Counted from the stretch's first letter, positions 34,318-43,534 are shown. The stretch is DNA of 64,000 nt from an uncultured Hymenobacter sp. (GCA_913776615.1 CAJYPK010000041.1:78150-142149); one strand, 5' to 3'. Notes: a model not told the origin generated them from the letters alone. A program made the numbers and translations.

Positions 34318-36024
34318 CTACTTACCCTCAAAATATTCGGCCAGCGGCCCCAGTGTAAGGGCCGGGAAAAAAAGCAGCGCCCCCAGGATGCCAATCACCA
34401 CCAGCAGCAGCCCGCCAAACGTGAGGCTGTCGAGCCGGATGGCGCCCGCGCCCGGCTCGGTGTAGGCCTTGGCCTGCAAGCGAGCGGCGATAAACAAGGC
34501 TCCCAGCAGCGGCACAAACCGCCCGCTGAGCATGGCCAGGCACGGCACCAGGTTCCAGAACGGCGTATTGTCGCCCAGCGACTCGTAGCCCGAGCCGTTG
34601 CCCGCCGCCGCCGAGATAAACTCGTAGAGCATGGCGCTGAAGCCGTGCGCGCCGGGGTTGGGCAGCCACTTGAGGGTGGTAGCCGCGCTGGGCGTGCTGG
34701 CCCACACCCAGGCCGCCAGCGCCGTGCAGGCCAGCACCACCACGGGCTGGGCCACGGCCACCAGCGTCGCGGCCTGCATTTCGGGGGCTTCGATTTTCTT
34801 GCCCAGCAGCTCGGGCGAGCGGCCCACCATGAGGCTGGCTACGAAGGCTGCGATTATCAAGTAAATAAAGAAATTGAGGAAGCCCGTGCCCAGCCCGCCG
34901 AAGAAGGCATCGATTTGCATGAGCAGCATAAACGGCACGCCCGTCAGCGAGGTGAAGCTGTCCTGCGCCCCCACCAGGGTGCCGGCCGGGATGGCCATGT
35001 TGAGGGCGTTGTAATACGCGGTGTGAAACACGCCGAAGCGGATTTCCTTACCTTCGAGGTTGCCCGCCCCGGTGTCGATGCCCAGGGCGCTGAGCGCCGG
35101 GTTGCCGTGCAGCTCGGCCAACACGGCCGGCACCAGCAGCAGGAACAGGCCGGCCGTCATCACCCCAAAAATGAGCAGGGCCAGCCGCCGCCGCTTCAGG
35201 TAAAAGCCCATCATGAACACGAAGGCCATCGGCAGCAGCATTACCAGCAGGTGGTGCAGCACGAAGGCCGCGAAATTGGGCGTCTCGAACGGGTGGGCGC
35301 AGTTGGGGCCGAAGAAGCCCCCGCCGTTGGAGCCCAGCTCCTTGATGCTGAGCATGGCCGCGACCGGGCCGCGGGCCACGGTGCCGGCCACGCCTTCGAG
35401 CGAGGTGTAAGCGCCCGCGCCCTCAAACGTCATGGGCACGCCGGTGAGCAGCAGCCCCACCGAAAAAATAAAGCCCAGCGGCAGCAGCACGAGCAGGCAC
35501 GAGCGCACCAGGTCTTGGTAGAAATTACCCACGTTGGCAGTTTTTTCGGCCCGGCCCAGGGCGCGCACCACGGCTACCCCCACGGCCAGGCTGGTGCCGG
35601 CGCTCACAAATTGCAGGAAGGTAAACACCGCCATCTGGGCGAAATACGAGGCCCCGGTTTCGCCCGAGTAGTGCTGGGCGTTGGTGCTGGTGAGAAAGCT
35701 GACGGCCGAGTGCAGGGCCTGCGTCAGCTCCATGGCCGGAAGGTGGTCGGGGTTCCAGAACGGCAGCTGGTGCTGAATCAGCAAAATGCCCAGCCCCCAG
35801 AGCAGCCACACCGCGTTGACGGCCAGCAGCGCCCGCACGTACTGACCCAGCGTCATGGCCCGCGCGGGGTCGAGGCCGGCGAGGCGGTAAAAGCCCCGCT
35901 CCAGGGGCGTCAGGAAGTGCAGCCAGGTGCGTTCGCCCGCGTACACGCGGGCCAGGTAGCGGCCCGTGGGCCAGGCCAGCAGAGCCGCCGCCCCGAAAAG
36001 CAGCAGCGCATTCAATACATTCAT
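34318..36024 (-). CDS. kdpA: KdpA, second copy
   Basis: A 568-residue KdpA paralogue; the start at 36024 (MNVLNALLLFGAAALL) opens the first membrane helix, and no kdpF is seen in front. Motifs: STNAQHYSGETGAS, NGGGFFGPNCAHPFETP, LVGAQDSFTSLTGV and SAAAGNGSGYESLGDNTPF. Some filter-flanking residues differ from copy 1 (for example Cys for Ser in NCAHP and Gly for Asn in AGNGSG). KdpB, its obligate energising partner, is absent downstream. Either it shares KdpB with the first operon or it is no longer used. The frame is intact. Confidence 0.95.
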   Translation of the reverse strand: MNVLNALLLFGAAALLAWPTGRYLARVYAGERTWLHFLTPLERGFYRLAGLDPARAMTLGQYVRALLAVNAVWLLWGLGILLIQHQLPFWNPDHLPAMELTQALHSAVSFLTSTNAQHYSGETGASYFAQMAVFTFLQFVSAGTSLAVGVAVVRALGRAEKTANVGNFYQDLVRSCLLVLLPLGFIFSVGLLLTGVPMTFEGAGAYTSLEGVAGTVARGPVAAMLSIKELGSNGGGFFGPNCAHPFETPNFAAFVLHHLLVMLLPMAFVFMMGFYLKRRRLALLIFGVMTAGLFLLLVPAVLAELHGNPALSALGIDTGAGNLEGKEIRFGVFHTAYYNALNMAIPAGTLVGAQDSFTSLTGVPFMLLMQIDAFFGGLGTGFLNFFIYLIIAAFVASLMVGRSPELLGKKIEAPEMQAATLVAVAQPVVVLACTALAAWVWASTPSAATTLKWLPNPGAHGFSAMLYEFISAAAGNGSGYESLGDNTPFWNLVPCLAMLSGRFVPLLGALFIAARLQAKAYTEPGAGAIRLDSLTFGGLLLVVIGILGALLFFPALTLGPLAEYFEGK

Positions 36025-36147
36025 CGTCGCGTAAGCCCGCCCTTTTTTGCCGGGCACCGGGGGCGGGCGCCCTCGCGGCGACCAACATGGTGCCAACCGG
36101 CAGAAACCCATCGGAGAGCCTGCGTGAGGCTTTTTAAGGGGGCTTGC

Positions 36148-36186
36148 CGCTAGCGTTTTGCTAGCGCGCTCCCGCAAAATGCTAGG
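36148..36186. repeat. CTAGCGTTTTGCTAG-type hairpins upstream of kdpA copy 2
   Basis: GCTAGCGTTTTGCTAGC is a self-complementary stem around TTT, followed by GCAAAATGCTAG. These resemble the motif at 18701-18749 and 36425-36466. Confidence 0.55.
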
Positions 36187-36215
36187 GGAGGGGCGCATCG
36201 CTAGCAACTGCTACT

Positions 36216-36410
36216 TAGTGCTGCGTGCGGGAGGTTGATACGGGTTCCGGTTCTGGGGCAGTACGTTTTTATGCTATCCCGGCGTGGTTACCTCACTCCC
36301 GGCCCCCTCTCCCCAAGGAGAGGGGGCCGGGAGTGAGGTACCCACGTTAGGGTAGTCCAAAAGGTGTGCGCGAACCCAGAACCCGCGTCAATCTCCCGCA
36401 CGCAGCACTA
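36216..36410. repeat. Nested inverted repeat with a CCCTCTCC-type core (copy d)
   Basis: Outer perfect arms of 18 bases (TAGTGCTGCGTGCGGGAG, 36216-36233, and complement, 36393-36410) continue inwards with mismatches. The centre (about 36290-36340) is a compact CCCTCTCC hairpin from TACCTCACTCCC to GGGAGTGAGGTA. It lies in the 678-base gap between divergent kdpA copy 2 and kinase copy 3, as one repeat inside another. Confidence 0.8.
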
Positions 36411-36424
36411 GCACAAGGTGTACG

Positions 36425-36466
36425 TCGGCTAGCAAAACGCAGCAAAGCCTATCAAAACGCTAGCGC
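36425..36466. repeat. GCTAGCAAAACGC motifs
   Basis: GCTAGCAAAACGC and CAAAACGCTAGC occur within 42 bases in inverted-like order. They are the fourth site of the kdp-associated motif group. The remaining gap up to 36702 holds a candidate promoter only. Confidence 0.5.
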
Positions 36467-36553
36467 CGCCAAGCTCTCGTATTGCATTGCCGAAGCGGTA
36501 TTTTGAAGACAATTAATTTGTATTCAATGTATTGTAACAAAGGTGGCCTCCCC

Positions 36554-36568
36554 TGGCACTGCCTTTGT
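36554..36568 (+). promoter_or_regulatory. Candidate sigma-54-like promoter before kinase copy 3
   Basis: TGGCACTGCCTTTGT has a perfect -24 TGGCAC, but the -12 element ends in GT where GC is expected. It lies 134 bases before the start codon at 36703. It is weaker than the candidate at 19425 and may be chance. Confidence 0.3.
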
Positions 36569-36702
36569 AATTTCTGGCCCGAGCTATTAGTGAGTAGTCC
36601 GGCAGCTCGCCGAACTACGGCTAGCCTCTCGCTGGTCGGTAGCGCGCCAGGCGAGAGGCATTCTGCCGTGCCAGCGGTGGCTGGCGGCTACAGATTGACT
36701 TT

Positions 36703-38160
36703 ATGAAATCGACCGACAAGAGTAGTATCGCCCTCGGTGTGGTGCTGGCACTGCTGCTGGGGGCTCCCGCCTACGTGTTTTACATGCTGTTGCGCCTCGG
36801 GCCGCTGGGTAGCGCGGCGGCCCGGGCCGACTACGGGGCGGCGCTGGCCGGCCAGCAATTGGTGCTGGTGCTGGCGGCGGGGGCAATGGGGCTGTTCCTG
36901 CTGAAATGGCGGGCCGCCCGGGCCGCCGAAGAGTCGTTGCGCGCGCTGCTGGCGGGCCTGGAAGCGGCCGGGCCGCAGCGGGCACCCATCAGCCTGCCCA
37001 CGGGCACCCCGGCCGAGCTCGACCGGTTGGCCGCCGCCTGCAACCACTTGCTGGGGCAATTGCACGAGTGTCGGACCACGACGCTCACCCAGGTGATGGC
37101 GGAACGCGACTACCTGACGAGCGTCGTCAACGCCCTGGACGAAGCCCTGCTGGTAGTCGATAAAAACGGCCGCGTGGAGCTGGCCAACCCCGCCAGTAGC
37201 CGCCTGCTGGGCATCCCGCTGGCCGAGCTGGCCTGCGGCGTATTACCCGAGCTGGCCCCGCGTAGCCCGTTGGCGGCGCAGCTGCTGCCCCACCTGGCGG
37301 GCGTAAGTGGTGAGCGCGGGGCGGCGCGGCCCTTCTTCACGCTGCCGCAGGCGAGGGGCGAAGCGGCGTATCAACTGCTGGTCGGCGAGGTGCAGACGCT
37401 CGAAGCAACCACCCAGACGGCCCGCACGGCTACCCTGCTAACCCTGCGCGACGTGTCGGCCTACAAAAAGCTCGACCAGGTGAAGTGGCGCTTTCTCACC
37501 ACCGTGTCGCAGGAGCTGCACACGCCGCTCTCGCGGATGCAGCTGAGCCTCCAGCGCCTGCAAGATGGTAAATCCGGCCCGCTCACCCCCGAGCAGCACA
37601 ACCTCGCCTACACCCTCAGCCGCGATAACAAGCACCTGCTCAAGGTAGTCCACGACCTGCTCGACGTGTCGCAGCTCGAAGCGGGGGCCATTCAACTGAA
37701 TTTCCAGACGACTCACCTGCCCGACATCGTGCAGTTTGTGGTGGCCACCATCCGGCCCCAGCTCCAGCCCAAGCGCCTGGCGTTGGAAATGCAGGTGCCC
37801 GACGGCCTGCCCGCCGTGCGGGCCGACATCGAAAAAACCACCTGGGTGCTGCTCAGCCTGCTGGCCAATGCCATCCGCTACGCGCACTTGCAGGATACGC
37901 TGCGCATCCGGGCCAGCCTGCTGCCCACCGGCCAGCACGTGCAAGTGAGCGTGCAAGACCAGGGGCCGGGCATCGCGCCCGAGTTGCAAGAGCGCATTTT
38001 TCAGCGCTTTACCCAGCTGCCTGCCCAGGGTGGCGGCGGCCTGGGGCTGAGCATCGCCCGCGAGTTTATGGCCAGCCAGGGCGGGCAGTTGCGCGTGGAG
38101 AGCGAGGTGGGCAAGGGCAGTACGTTTTCGTTTACGCTGCCCCTCGCGCCTGCGGAGTAG
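36703..38160 (+). CDS. Histidine-kinase-like protein lacking the phosphoacceptor His
   Basis: A 485-residue protein related to the kinases at 12496 and 29412 but shorter in the sensor. Two membrane helices lie at about 8-30 and 51-67; then a linker and PAS (VVNALDEALLVVDKNG), HisKA and HATPase. The H-box reads TTVSQELHTPLS: Gln270 (CAG at 37510-37512) stands where the other two have His. The ATP site is intact (NAIRYAHL, DQGPGIAPE, GGGGLGLSIAREF). A His two residues later (ELHTP) is not the usual acceptor. It may bind ATP and regulate another kinase without autophosphorylation. It is divergent from the second kdpA. Confidence 0.92.
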   Translation: MKSTDKSSIALGVVLALLLGAPAYVFYMLLRLGPLGSAAARADYGAALAGQQLVLVLAAGAMGLFLLKWRAARAAEESLRALLAGLEAAGPQRAPISLPTGTPAELDRLAAACNHLLGQLHECRTTTLTQVMAERDYLTSVVNALDEALLVVDKNGRVELANPASSRLLGIPLAELACGVLPELAPRSPLAAQLLPHLAGVSGERGAARPFFTLPQARGEAAYQLLVGEVQTLEATTQTARTATLLTLRDVSAYKKLDQVKWRFLTTVSQELHTPLSRMQLSLQRLQDGKSGPLTPEQHNLAYTLSRDNKHLLKVVHDLLDVSQLEAGAIQLNFQTTHLPDIVQFVVATIRPQLQPKRLALEMQVPDGLPAVRADIEKTTWVLLSLLANAIRYAHLQDTLRIRASLLPTGQHVQVSVQDQGPGIAPELQERIFQRFTQLPAQGGGGLGLSIAREFMASQGGQLRVESEVGKGSTFSFTLPLAPAE

Positions 38161-38186
38161 CGCCGCGAGCAGCGTCTCCGCACCGG

Positions 38187-38222
38187 AAGGCAGCTCTGGC
38201 TTCGTGCCGGGGCTGCCTTTTG
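38187..38222 (+). terminator. Terminator after kinase copy 3
   Basis: AAGGCAGC pairs with GCTGCCTT with an inner GGC/GCC stem, followed by TT, 27 bases after the stop codon. Confidence 0.65.
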
Positions 38223-38362
38223 GCGCGGGGCGCAAGCTCATGGTGTTACGATTTTATTAGGTGCGTGCCGTACTGGTAACGCGCTGATAATCCTCATAAG
38301 ACCTTCATTAAAGCACGATTAACAAGTAGTATTTAAGTAATGATGCCGTAATCCTGAGGGGG

Positions 38363-38370
38363 GAACTTTG
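38363..38370 (+). promoter_or_regulatory. Probable -7 box of the susC gene
   Basis: GAACTTTG is one base from the Bacteroidota TAnnTTTG box, 122 bases before the susC start. The rest of the 331-base gap after the kinase holds only the terminator; the leader is long enough for regulation. Confidence 0.35.
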
Positions 38371-38491
38371 CACCGTCAAACCGAGCCATTGGCTGACCGC
38401 TTTTAATTAAGCTGAAGCGCTGTTCTGCTTGCTCCGCCGCCCACCGGCGAGCCTTGTCCGCTGCCTATTCGCGTTCTCTCCTCTTTTTTTC

Positions 38492-41400
38492 ATGAAGCAA
38501 TATTCTACTAGTATGAGCACCCGCCTGGGGTGCTTCCGGCGCAGCCTTGCCCCAACTCTCGTGCTGGGCGTGCTGGCGGTGCCCGCTCTGGCCCAGACGC
38601 AGGCCGTGAGCGGCCAGGTAAAGGCCACCACCGGCGAGGGCCTGCCGGGCGTAAACGTCATAGTGAAAGGTACTTCGGTGGGCACCGTGACTAACGCCGA
38701 GGGTAAGTACTCGCTGGCCGTGCCGGCCAACAAGGCGGGCACCACACTCACGTTCTCTTTCATCGGCTACAAGCCGGAAGACGTAGTGGTGGGTAGCCAG
38801 ACGAACATCAACGTAACCCTGGGCGAAGACACCAAGGAGCTGGCCGAGGTAGTCGTGACGGCGCTGGGCATCAAGAAAGACGCCAGCACTATTGGCTACA
38901 CCACCCAGGAAATAGCGGGGGCGCAGCTGGTAAAAGCCCGCGAACCTAACCCTATCAACTCGCTCACCGGCAAAATCGCGGGCCTCACGGTGGCCCCCAG
39001 CGCCGAGCTGCTGGGCCGCCCGCAGCTGCTGCTGCGCGGATCTAGCGAGATTCTGTACGTAGTTGACGGGGTGCCGATTAACTCCGATACCTGGAATATC
39101 AGCGCCGACGATATCGAAACCTATACCGTGCTAAAAGGCCCCAACGCGGCGGCCCTCTACGGCTTTCGGGGACGCAACGGGGCCATTATGATTACCACCA
39201 AGCGCGGTACCGGCGACAAGCGACGCGTGGCGGTGGAAATCAACAGCAGCACCCAGCTGCAAACCAGCTTCCTGGCCATCCCCGAGAAGCAGAATGAGTA
39301 TGGCTTCGGATCTAATTACCAGTACGCCTACTCCAACAGCCTCTACGACGAGGGCAACGTGAACCGCCGGGCCAACATCTGGGGGCCGCGCTTCGAGGGG
39401 CAGAACGTGCCGCAGTACGACTCGCCGGTTATCAACGGGGTGCGTCAGGGTACGCCCTGGCTGGCCAAGGGGGCTAATAATTTCCGCGACTTTATGCGGA
39501 CGGGCGTGCTCTCGACCAACAACGTGTCGGTGTCGTCGAGTGGCGATAACTACGACGTACGCCTGTCGGTGAGCAATAACTACCAGCGGGGAATGGTGCC
39601 CAACACCGGCCTCAACATCACCAACCTGAATCTTAGCTCGGGCGTGCATTTCAGCGACCGCCTCAAGTTTGACGGTGCGCTGAACCTGAGTGTCCAAAAC
39701 TCCCCCAATATTCCGCAAACCAGCTCGGGGCCGGAAAGTGAAACGTATATTTTTCAGGTGTACGGCTCGTCGTCGTGGGCGCTGGCCGATATGCGCGACT
39801 ACTACAAAGGGCCGCAGGGCGTAGCCAACCTCCAGCAGTACTACGCCGAATACGGGCGGGGCAACAACCCCTATTTCGTAGCCTACGAGTGGTTGTACGG
39901 GCACCAGAAAACTGATTTGTATGGCTACGGCCGCCTGCAATACCAGTTAGCCAAAAACCTGAACCTGGCTTTGCGTTCGCAGGTCACAACCTGGAATCAG
40001 CTCCGCACCGAGAAGGTGCCTTATTCGGCCATCACGTACAAGACGCCCGATTTGCGGCAGGGAGATTATCGCGAAGACCGCCGCAACCTGCTCGAAAACA
40101 ATACCGACTTACTGCTGACGTATAACAAGGACCTCGGTGCCAACTTTACCCTGAGCGCCCTGGCCGGGGCCAACGTGCGGTTGTTTACGTACAATTCGAG
40201 CTGGGCTACCACCGACTTCCTCCTCGTTCCGGGGGTGTATAATTTCAGCAACTCGAAGAATCCGGTGCAGGCTTACCAGGCCAGCTCCGACATGACGGTG
40301 CTCAGCGCGTATGCTACCACCGACTTAACCTGGAAGAAGTTTGGTACGCTGGGGCTGACCGGGCGTTTCGATAAGCTCTCGACCCTACCGGCCGATAACC
40401 GTACGTTCTTCTACCCCTCGGTATCGCTGAGTACGGTGGTCAACGACTACCTGCCTCTGCCGGAGGCTGTTTCGTTCGTGAAGCTGCGCGGCTCGTACGC
40501 CAACGTTGGTAGTGCCCTCACTGCCCCAACCATCGGTTCGGCCTATCAGCAAGTAACGGGCAACTCGGTGAGCAGCCTCATCGGCTACGGCAGCGAAGTG
40601 GTAACCTCGTACGATGGACCGACTTACGGCAACCAAAACAGCATCAACATTACCAAGCCCTACAACAACCTGCCCGCCGCTGGCCTCAGCGGTACGCTGG
40701 CCAACCCGAACATCAAGCCTGCCCGCAATTCTTCTTACGAATTTGGCTTTGACGCTAAATTTTTAGGTAATCGCCTGGGCTTGGACGTGACGCACTTCGT
40801 AAGCGACAATGGGCCGCAGATTTTTCAGCTGCAAGTACCTTCTTCTTCGGGGTACAATGCCCAGCTGCTGAATGCCGTAACTACCCGTCGGAAAGGCTGG
40901 GAGGTTGCCCTGACCGGCGCAGTGCTGGCCAACCCCACCGGCCTGAGCTGGGACGTGCTGGCCAACTGGAGCACCTACAAGGAAACGCTGAAGGAAGTCG
41001 GCTACAACAACGAGCAGAGCATCTACCTCGCGGGGCCGAACCACGTCTTCAATGTCGGCGACCGGCTCGACGGCTATTACAGCTACAACTACCTGCGCTC
41101 GCCCGATGGGCAGGTGATTATCAACGGCACTACGGGTATTCCGCTGGCGCGGCCCACGGGTACCAACACCTTGCAGTTTCTGGGCAACACCAACCCCGAC
41201 TGGGTGTGGAGCGTCAACAACCGTTTCTCGTACAAAAACTTCAATTTCAGCTTCCAGTTCGACGGTCGGGTAGGGGGCGTGATCCGCGACCAAGTATATG
41301 CCTACGCCATGAGTTCGGGTAACGCTACCGACTTGGTAAAAGGCGATTTGGGCGCGGCCCGCCTCAAGGAATGGCAAAGCACTAACCTGGGGACGAAAGC

Positions 41401-41839
41401 TCCCACGCCGGCCTACGTAGCTCCGGGCGTAGTGGTGAACAGCGGGACGGTGAAGTTCGATGCCAATGGTAACATTAGCAACTACAACGAACTGACGTTT
41501 GCGCCCAACGCCAAGGCCGTGACGGTGCAGACTTACGCCCAAGGTGTATACAACAGCGGGATTGAGGAGCCTTACATGGTGAGCAAAACCTATGGCAAGC
41601 TGCGGGAGGTCATCCTGGGCTACACGTTCAAATTCAGCCCCGAAAAGTCGCGCTACATCAAGGGGTTGAATGTATCGGTAGTAGGGCGCAACCTGCTGTA
41701 TTTCGCTCAGCGCAAGGATTTCGACCTCGACCAATACGCCCAGGGCTTCGATGCCAGCAACCTCGGCACCCTCAAAAACCCCAGCCTGCAATCGGCTACG
41801 GTGCGCTCGTTTGGTCTTAATCTGAACGCCAGCTTCTAA
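38492..41839 (+). CDS. SusC/RagA-family TonB-linked outer-membrane transporter
   Basis: A 1115-residue barrel transporter. The start at 38492 (MKQYSTSMSTRL) or at 38513 leads into a signal peptide cut near ALAQT. Domains in order: a carboxypeptidase-regulatory-like beta sandwich (VSGQVKATTGEGLPGVNVIV), the segment ELAEVVVTALGIKKD that opens the plug in SusC proteins, the plug (NSLTGKIAGLTVAP, LYVVDGVPI, LKGPNAAALYGFRG), and a large beta barrel ending with FGLNLNASF. It imports a nutrient with TonB energy and works with the SusD lipoprotein 59 bases downstream. The nutrient is unknown; neighbouring phosphatases suggest phosphorylated or phosphate-bearing compounds. Confidence 0.95.
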   Translation: MKQYSTSMSTRLGCFRRSLAPTLVLGVLAVPALAQTQAVSGQVKATTGEGLPGVNVIVKGTSVGTVTNAEGKYSLAVPANKAGTTLTFSFIGYKPEDVVVGSQTNINVTLGEDTKELAEVVVTALGIKKDASTIGYTTQEIAGAQLVKAREPNPINSLTGKIAGLTVAPSAELLGRPQLLLRGSSEILYVVDGVPINSDTWNISADDIETYTVLKGPNAAALYGFRGRNGAIMITTKRGTGDKRRVAVEINSSTQLQTSFLAIPEKQNEYGFGSNYQYAYSNSLYDEGNVNRRANIWGPRFEGQNVPQYDSPVINGVRQGTPWLAKGANNFRDFMRTGVLSTNNVSVSSSGDNYDVRLSVSNNYQRGMVPNTGLNITNLNLSSGVHFSDRLKFDGALNLSVQNSPNIPQTSSGPESETYIFQVYGSSSWALADMRDYYKGPQGVANLQQYYAEYGRGNNPYFVAYEWLYGHQKTDLYGYGRLQYQLAKNLNLALRSQVTTWNQLRTEKVPYSAITYKTPDLRQGDYREDRRNLLENNTDLLLTYNKDLGANFTLSALAGANVRLFTYNSSWATTDFLLVPGVYNFSNSKNPVQAYQASSDMTVLSAYATTDLTWKKFGTLGLTGRFDKLSTLPADNRTFFYPSVSLSTVVNDYLPLPEAVSFVKLRGSYANVGSALTAPTIGSAYQQVTGNSVSSLIGYGSEVVTSYDGPTYGNQNSINITKPYNNLPAAGLSGTLANPNIKPARNSSYEFGFDAKFLGNRLGLDVTHFVSDNGPQIFQLQVPSSSGYNAQLLNAVTTRRKGWEVALTGAVLANPTGLSWDVLANWSTYKETLKEVGYNNEQSIYLAGPNHVFNVGDRLDGYYSYNYLRSPDGQVIINGTTGIPLARPTGTNTLQFLGNTNPDWVWSVNNRFSYKNFNFSFQFDGRVGGVIRDQVYAYAMSSGNATDLVKGDLGAARLKEWQSTNLGTKAPTPAYVAPGVVVNSGTVKFDANGNISNYNELTFAPNAKAVTVQTYAQGVYNSGIEEPYMVSKTYGKLREVILGYTFKFSPEKSRYIKGLNVSVVGRNLLYFAQRKDFDLDQYAQGFDASNLGTLKNPSLQSATVRSFGLNLNASF

Positions 41840-41847
41840 CCGCCTGC

Positions 41848-41874
41848 GCCGGGCCCGCCAGCGGCTGGCCCGGC
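41848..41874 (+). promoter_or_regulatory. Hairpin between susC and susD
   Basis: GCCGGGCC and GGCCCGGC form a stem in the 59-base gap. It could shift the ratio of susC to susD mRNA. Confidence 0.4.
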
Positions 41875-41898
41875 CTCATCCGCATAGTCTCATTCAAT

Positions 41899-43485
41899 AT
41901 GAAATTCTATTCCCTCGCCCTCGCTACCGTGGCGTTGGGCCTGGCTGCCGCCGGCTGCAAGTCGCTCGACGCGCAGTTGCCTAACCCCAACGTAGCTACC
42001 AGCGATAGCACCGTGCCGCCCTCGCTGCTGTTGCCCCGCATTGAGTACGATTTGTATAACAACGGTGATGGGGGGCCCTTCACGCAGGTGCAACGCTGGA
42101 ACCAGTACGTTGTATCAAACGACGTATACTACGGCGGTTCAAACCAGTATAACTGGACCACCTCGGGAGGAATCTACGGTATTCTGCGCAACGTTAACCT
42201 GATGGATACGAAGGCCGTGCAGCAGTACGGTACCCGGCAAAATCCCTACAGCGCGCTGGCAAAGTTTTTCAGGGCTTACATATACGTGTGGCAAGCGCAG
42301 CGCGTGGGCGATACGCCCGCCTCGCAGGCTGGCCAGGGCCTAACCAACCTGACGCCCGCCTACGATACGCAGAAAGCCGTGTACGCTCGCAGCCTGGCGA
42401 TGCTCGATACGGCCAACACTATGCTGGGCGGCAACCTGACGGGTAGTTACAATGGTAGTATCTACTTCAGCAACCTCAGCCAGTGGCGTAAGGTGGTGAA
42501 TAGCTACAAGCTGCGCGTACTCATCAGTCTCAGCCGGCGGGCTGCCGATAATGCAGACCTGCAGATTCCGCAGCAATTCGCCGCTATCGTTGGCAACCCT
42601 ACGCAGTATCCGCTGCTGACCAGCAACGCCGACAATCTGGCCTTCAACTTTAACTCGGCTTACAATACCTATCCGCATACGCCCAACGACGCTAACAACC
42701 AGCGTCAGAACATCGGGAGCGCCTACCTGAGCCTGACTACCGCCACCCAGGATCCGCGCACGTACGTGGTGGCTACCCCGGCCCCGGCCCAAATAGCCGC
42801 CGGAAAATCGGTCCGCGATTTTTCCGCGTATGTGGGCAGCAGTCCGGCGCTGGGCATCAGCGACCTGACGACTGGCTCTAACGCCGGGCAGTATTCGTTT
42901 ACCAATTTCCTGCGCTATTATTCGTCGGTAGCCGGTCCGGAGCCCTACGTACTGCTGGGCTACGCGGAGCAGAATTTCAACATCGCCGAAGCCATCAACC
43001 GGGGCTGGGTGCCGGGCGCCTCGGCTAATAGCTACTACGTGCGGGGTATCAATGCGTCGCTGGATTTCTACGGCCTGGCCGACCGGCAGGTATTATCCAT
43101 CGGCAACGTATCGGGCAAACCCTTCAGCACCGCCCCTGGTGCCAAGCTGGATACCGTAACGGTGTTCCGGACGCGCTTTCTCAACAATCCCGGCGTGGCG
43201 TATAAGGGCGACAACGCCAACGGCTTAGAGCAAATCCTCAATCAGAAGTACGTGGCTTGCTTCCAAAGCTCGGGCTACGAGCCGTTCTACAACTGGCGGC
43301 GCACTGGCCTGCCCCGCACGTTTGTGAGCACTGGTGGCGGCATCAACGCCAGCGGGGTTATTCCGCGCCGCTGGCAGTACCCGGTCGATGAGCAGACTTA
43401 CAACCCCGACAACTACCAAAACGCCCTCAAAAATCAGTTTGGCGGCACCGACGACCTGAACCAGGATACCTGGCTCACGAAGTAA
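41899..43485 (+). CDS. SusD/RagB-family nutrient-binding lipoprotein
   Basis: A 528-residue lipoprotein with a lipobox at AAGCKS near residue 20. It looks like the SusD-like_2 group (KFFRAYIYVWQAQRVGDTP, YNGSIYFSNLSQWRKVVNSYKLRVLISLS, YVLLGYAEQNFNIAEAINRGW and C-terminal FYNWRRTGLPRTFVS). The tetratricopeptide-like helices pack on the SusC barrel and cover it as a lid. It is in one unit with susC and is followed by a hairpin at 43497-43534. Confidence 0.93.
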   Translation: MKFYSLALATVALGLAAAGCKSLDAQLPNPNVATSDSTVPPSLLLPRIEYDLYNNGDGGPFTQVQRWNQYVVSNDVYYGGSNQYNWTTSGGIYGILRNVNLMDTKAVQQYGTRQNPYSALAKFFRAYIYVWQAQRVGDTPASQAGQGLTNLTPAYDTQKAVYARSLAMLDTANTMLGGNLTGSYNGSIYFSNLSQWRKVVNSYKLRVLISLSRRAADNADLQIPQQFAAIVGNPTQYPLLTSNADNLAFNFNSAYNTYPHTPNDANNQRQNIGSAYLSLTTATQDPRTYVVATPAPAQIAAGKSVRDFSAYVGSSPALGISDLTTGSNAGQYSFTNFLRYYSSVAGPEPYVLLGYAEQNFNIAEAINRGWVPGASANSYYVRGINASLDFYGLADRQVLSIGNVSGKPFSTAPGAKLDTVTVFRTRFLNNPGVAYKGDNANGLEQILNQKYVACFQSSGYEPFYNWRRTGLPRTFVSTGGGINASGVIPRRWQYPVDEQTYNPDNYQNALKNQFGGTDDLNQDTWLTK

Positions 43486-43496
43486 TCGCCAACGTA

Positions 43497-43534
43497 GCGG
43501 CCCAGCCGGCGGGTAACCGTGCGGGCTGGGCCGC
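43497..43534 (+). terminator. Hairpin after susD
   Basis: A perfect 11-base stem (GCGGCCCAGCC and complement) with a 16-base loop, followed by TTCCTTT. It may be a partial terminator, since the next gene starts 20 bases later. Confidence 0.55.

Noticed and set aside
34276..36153. 625-codon plus-strand frame opposite the second kdpA
   Set aside because: It runs through the repeat and through the complement of a well-conserved membrane protein; composition is His/Gln/Gly-rich.
36660..36680. Minus-strand CTGGCACGG as a sigma-54 promoter for kdpA copy 2
   Set aside because: The -24 half is good, but the -12 GC is one base off the needed spacing and the site is over 600 bases from the start codon.
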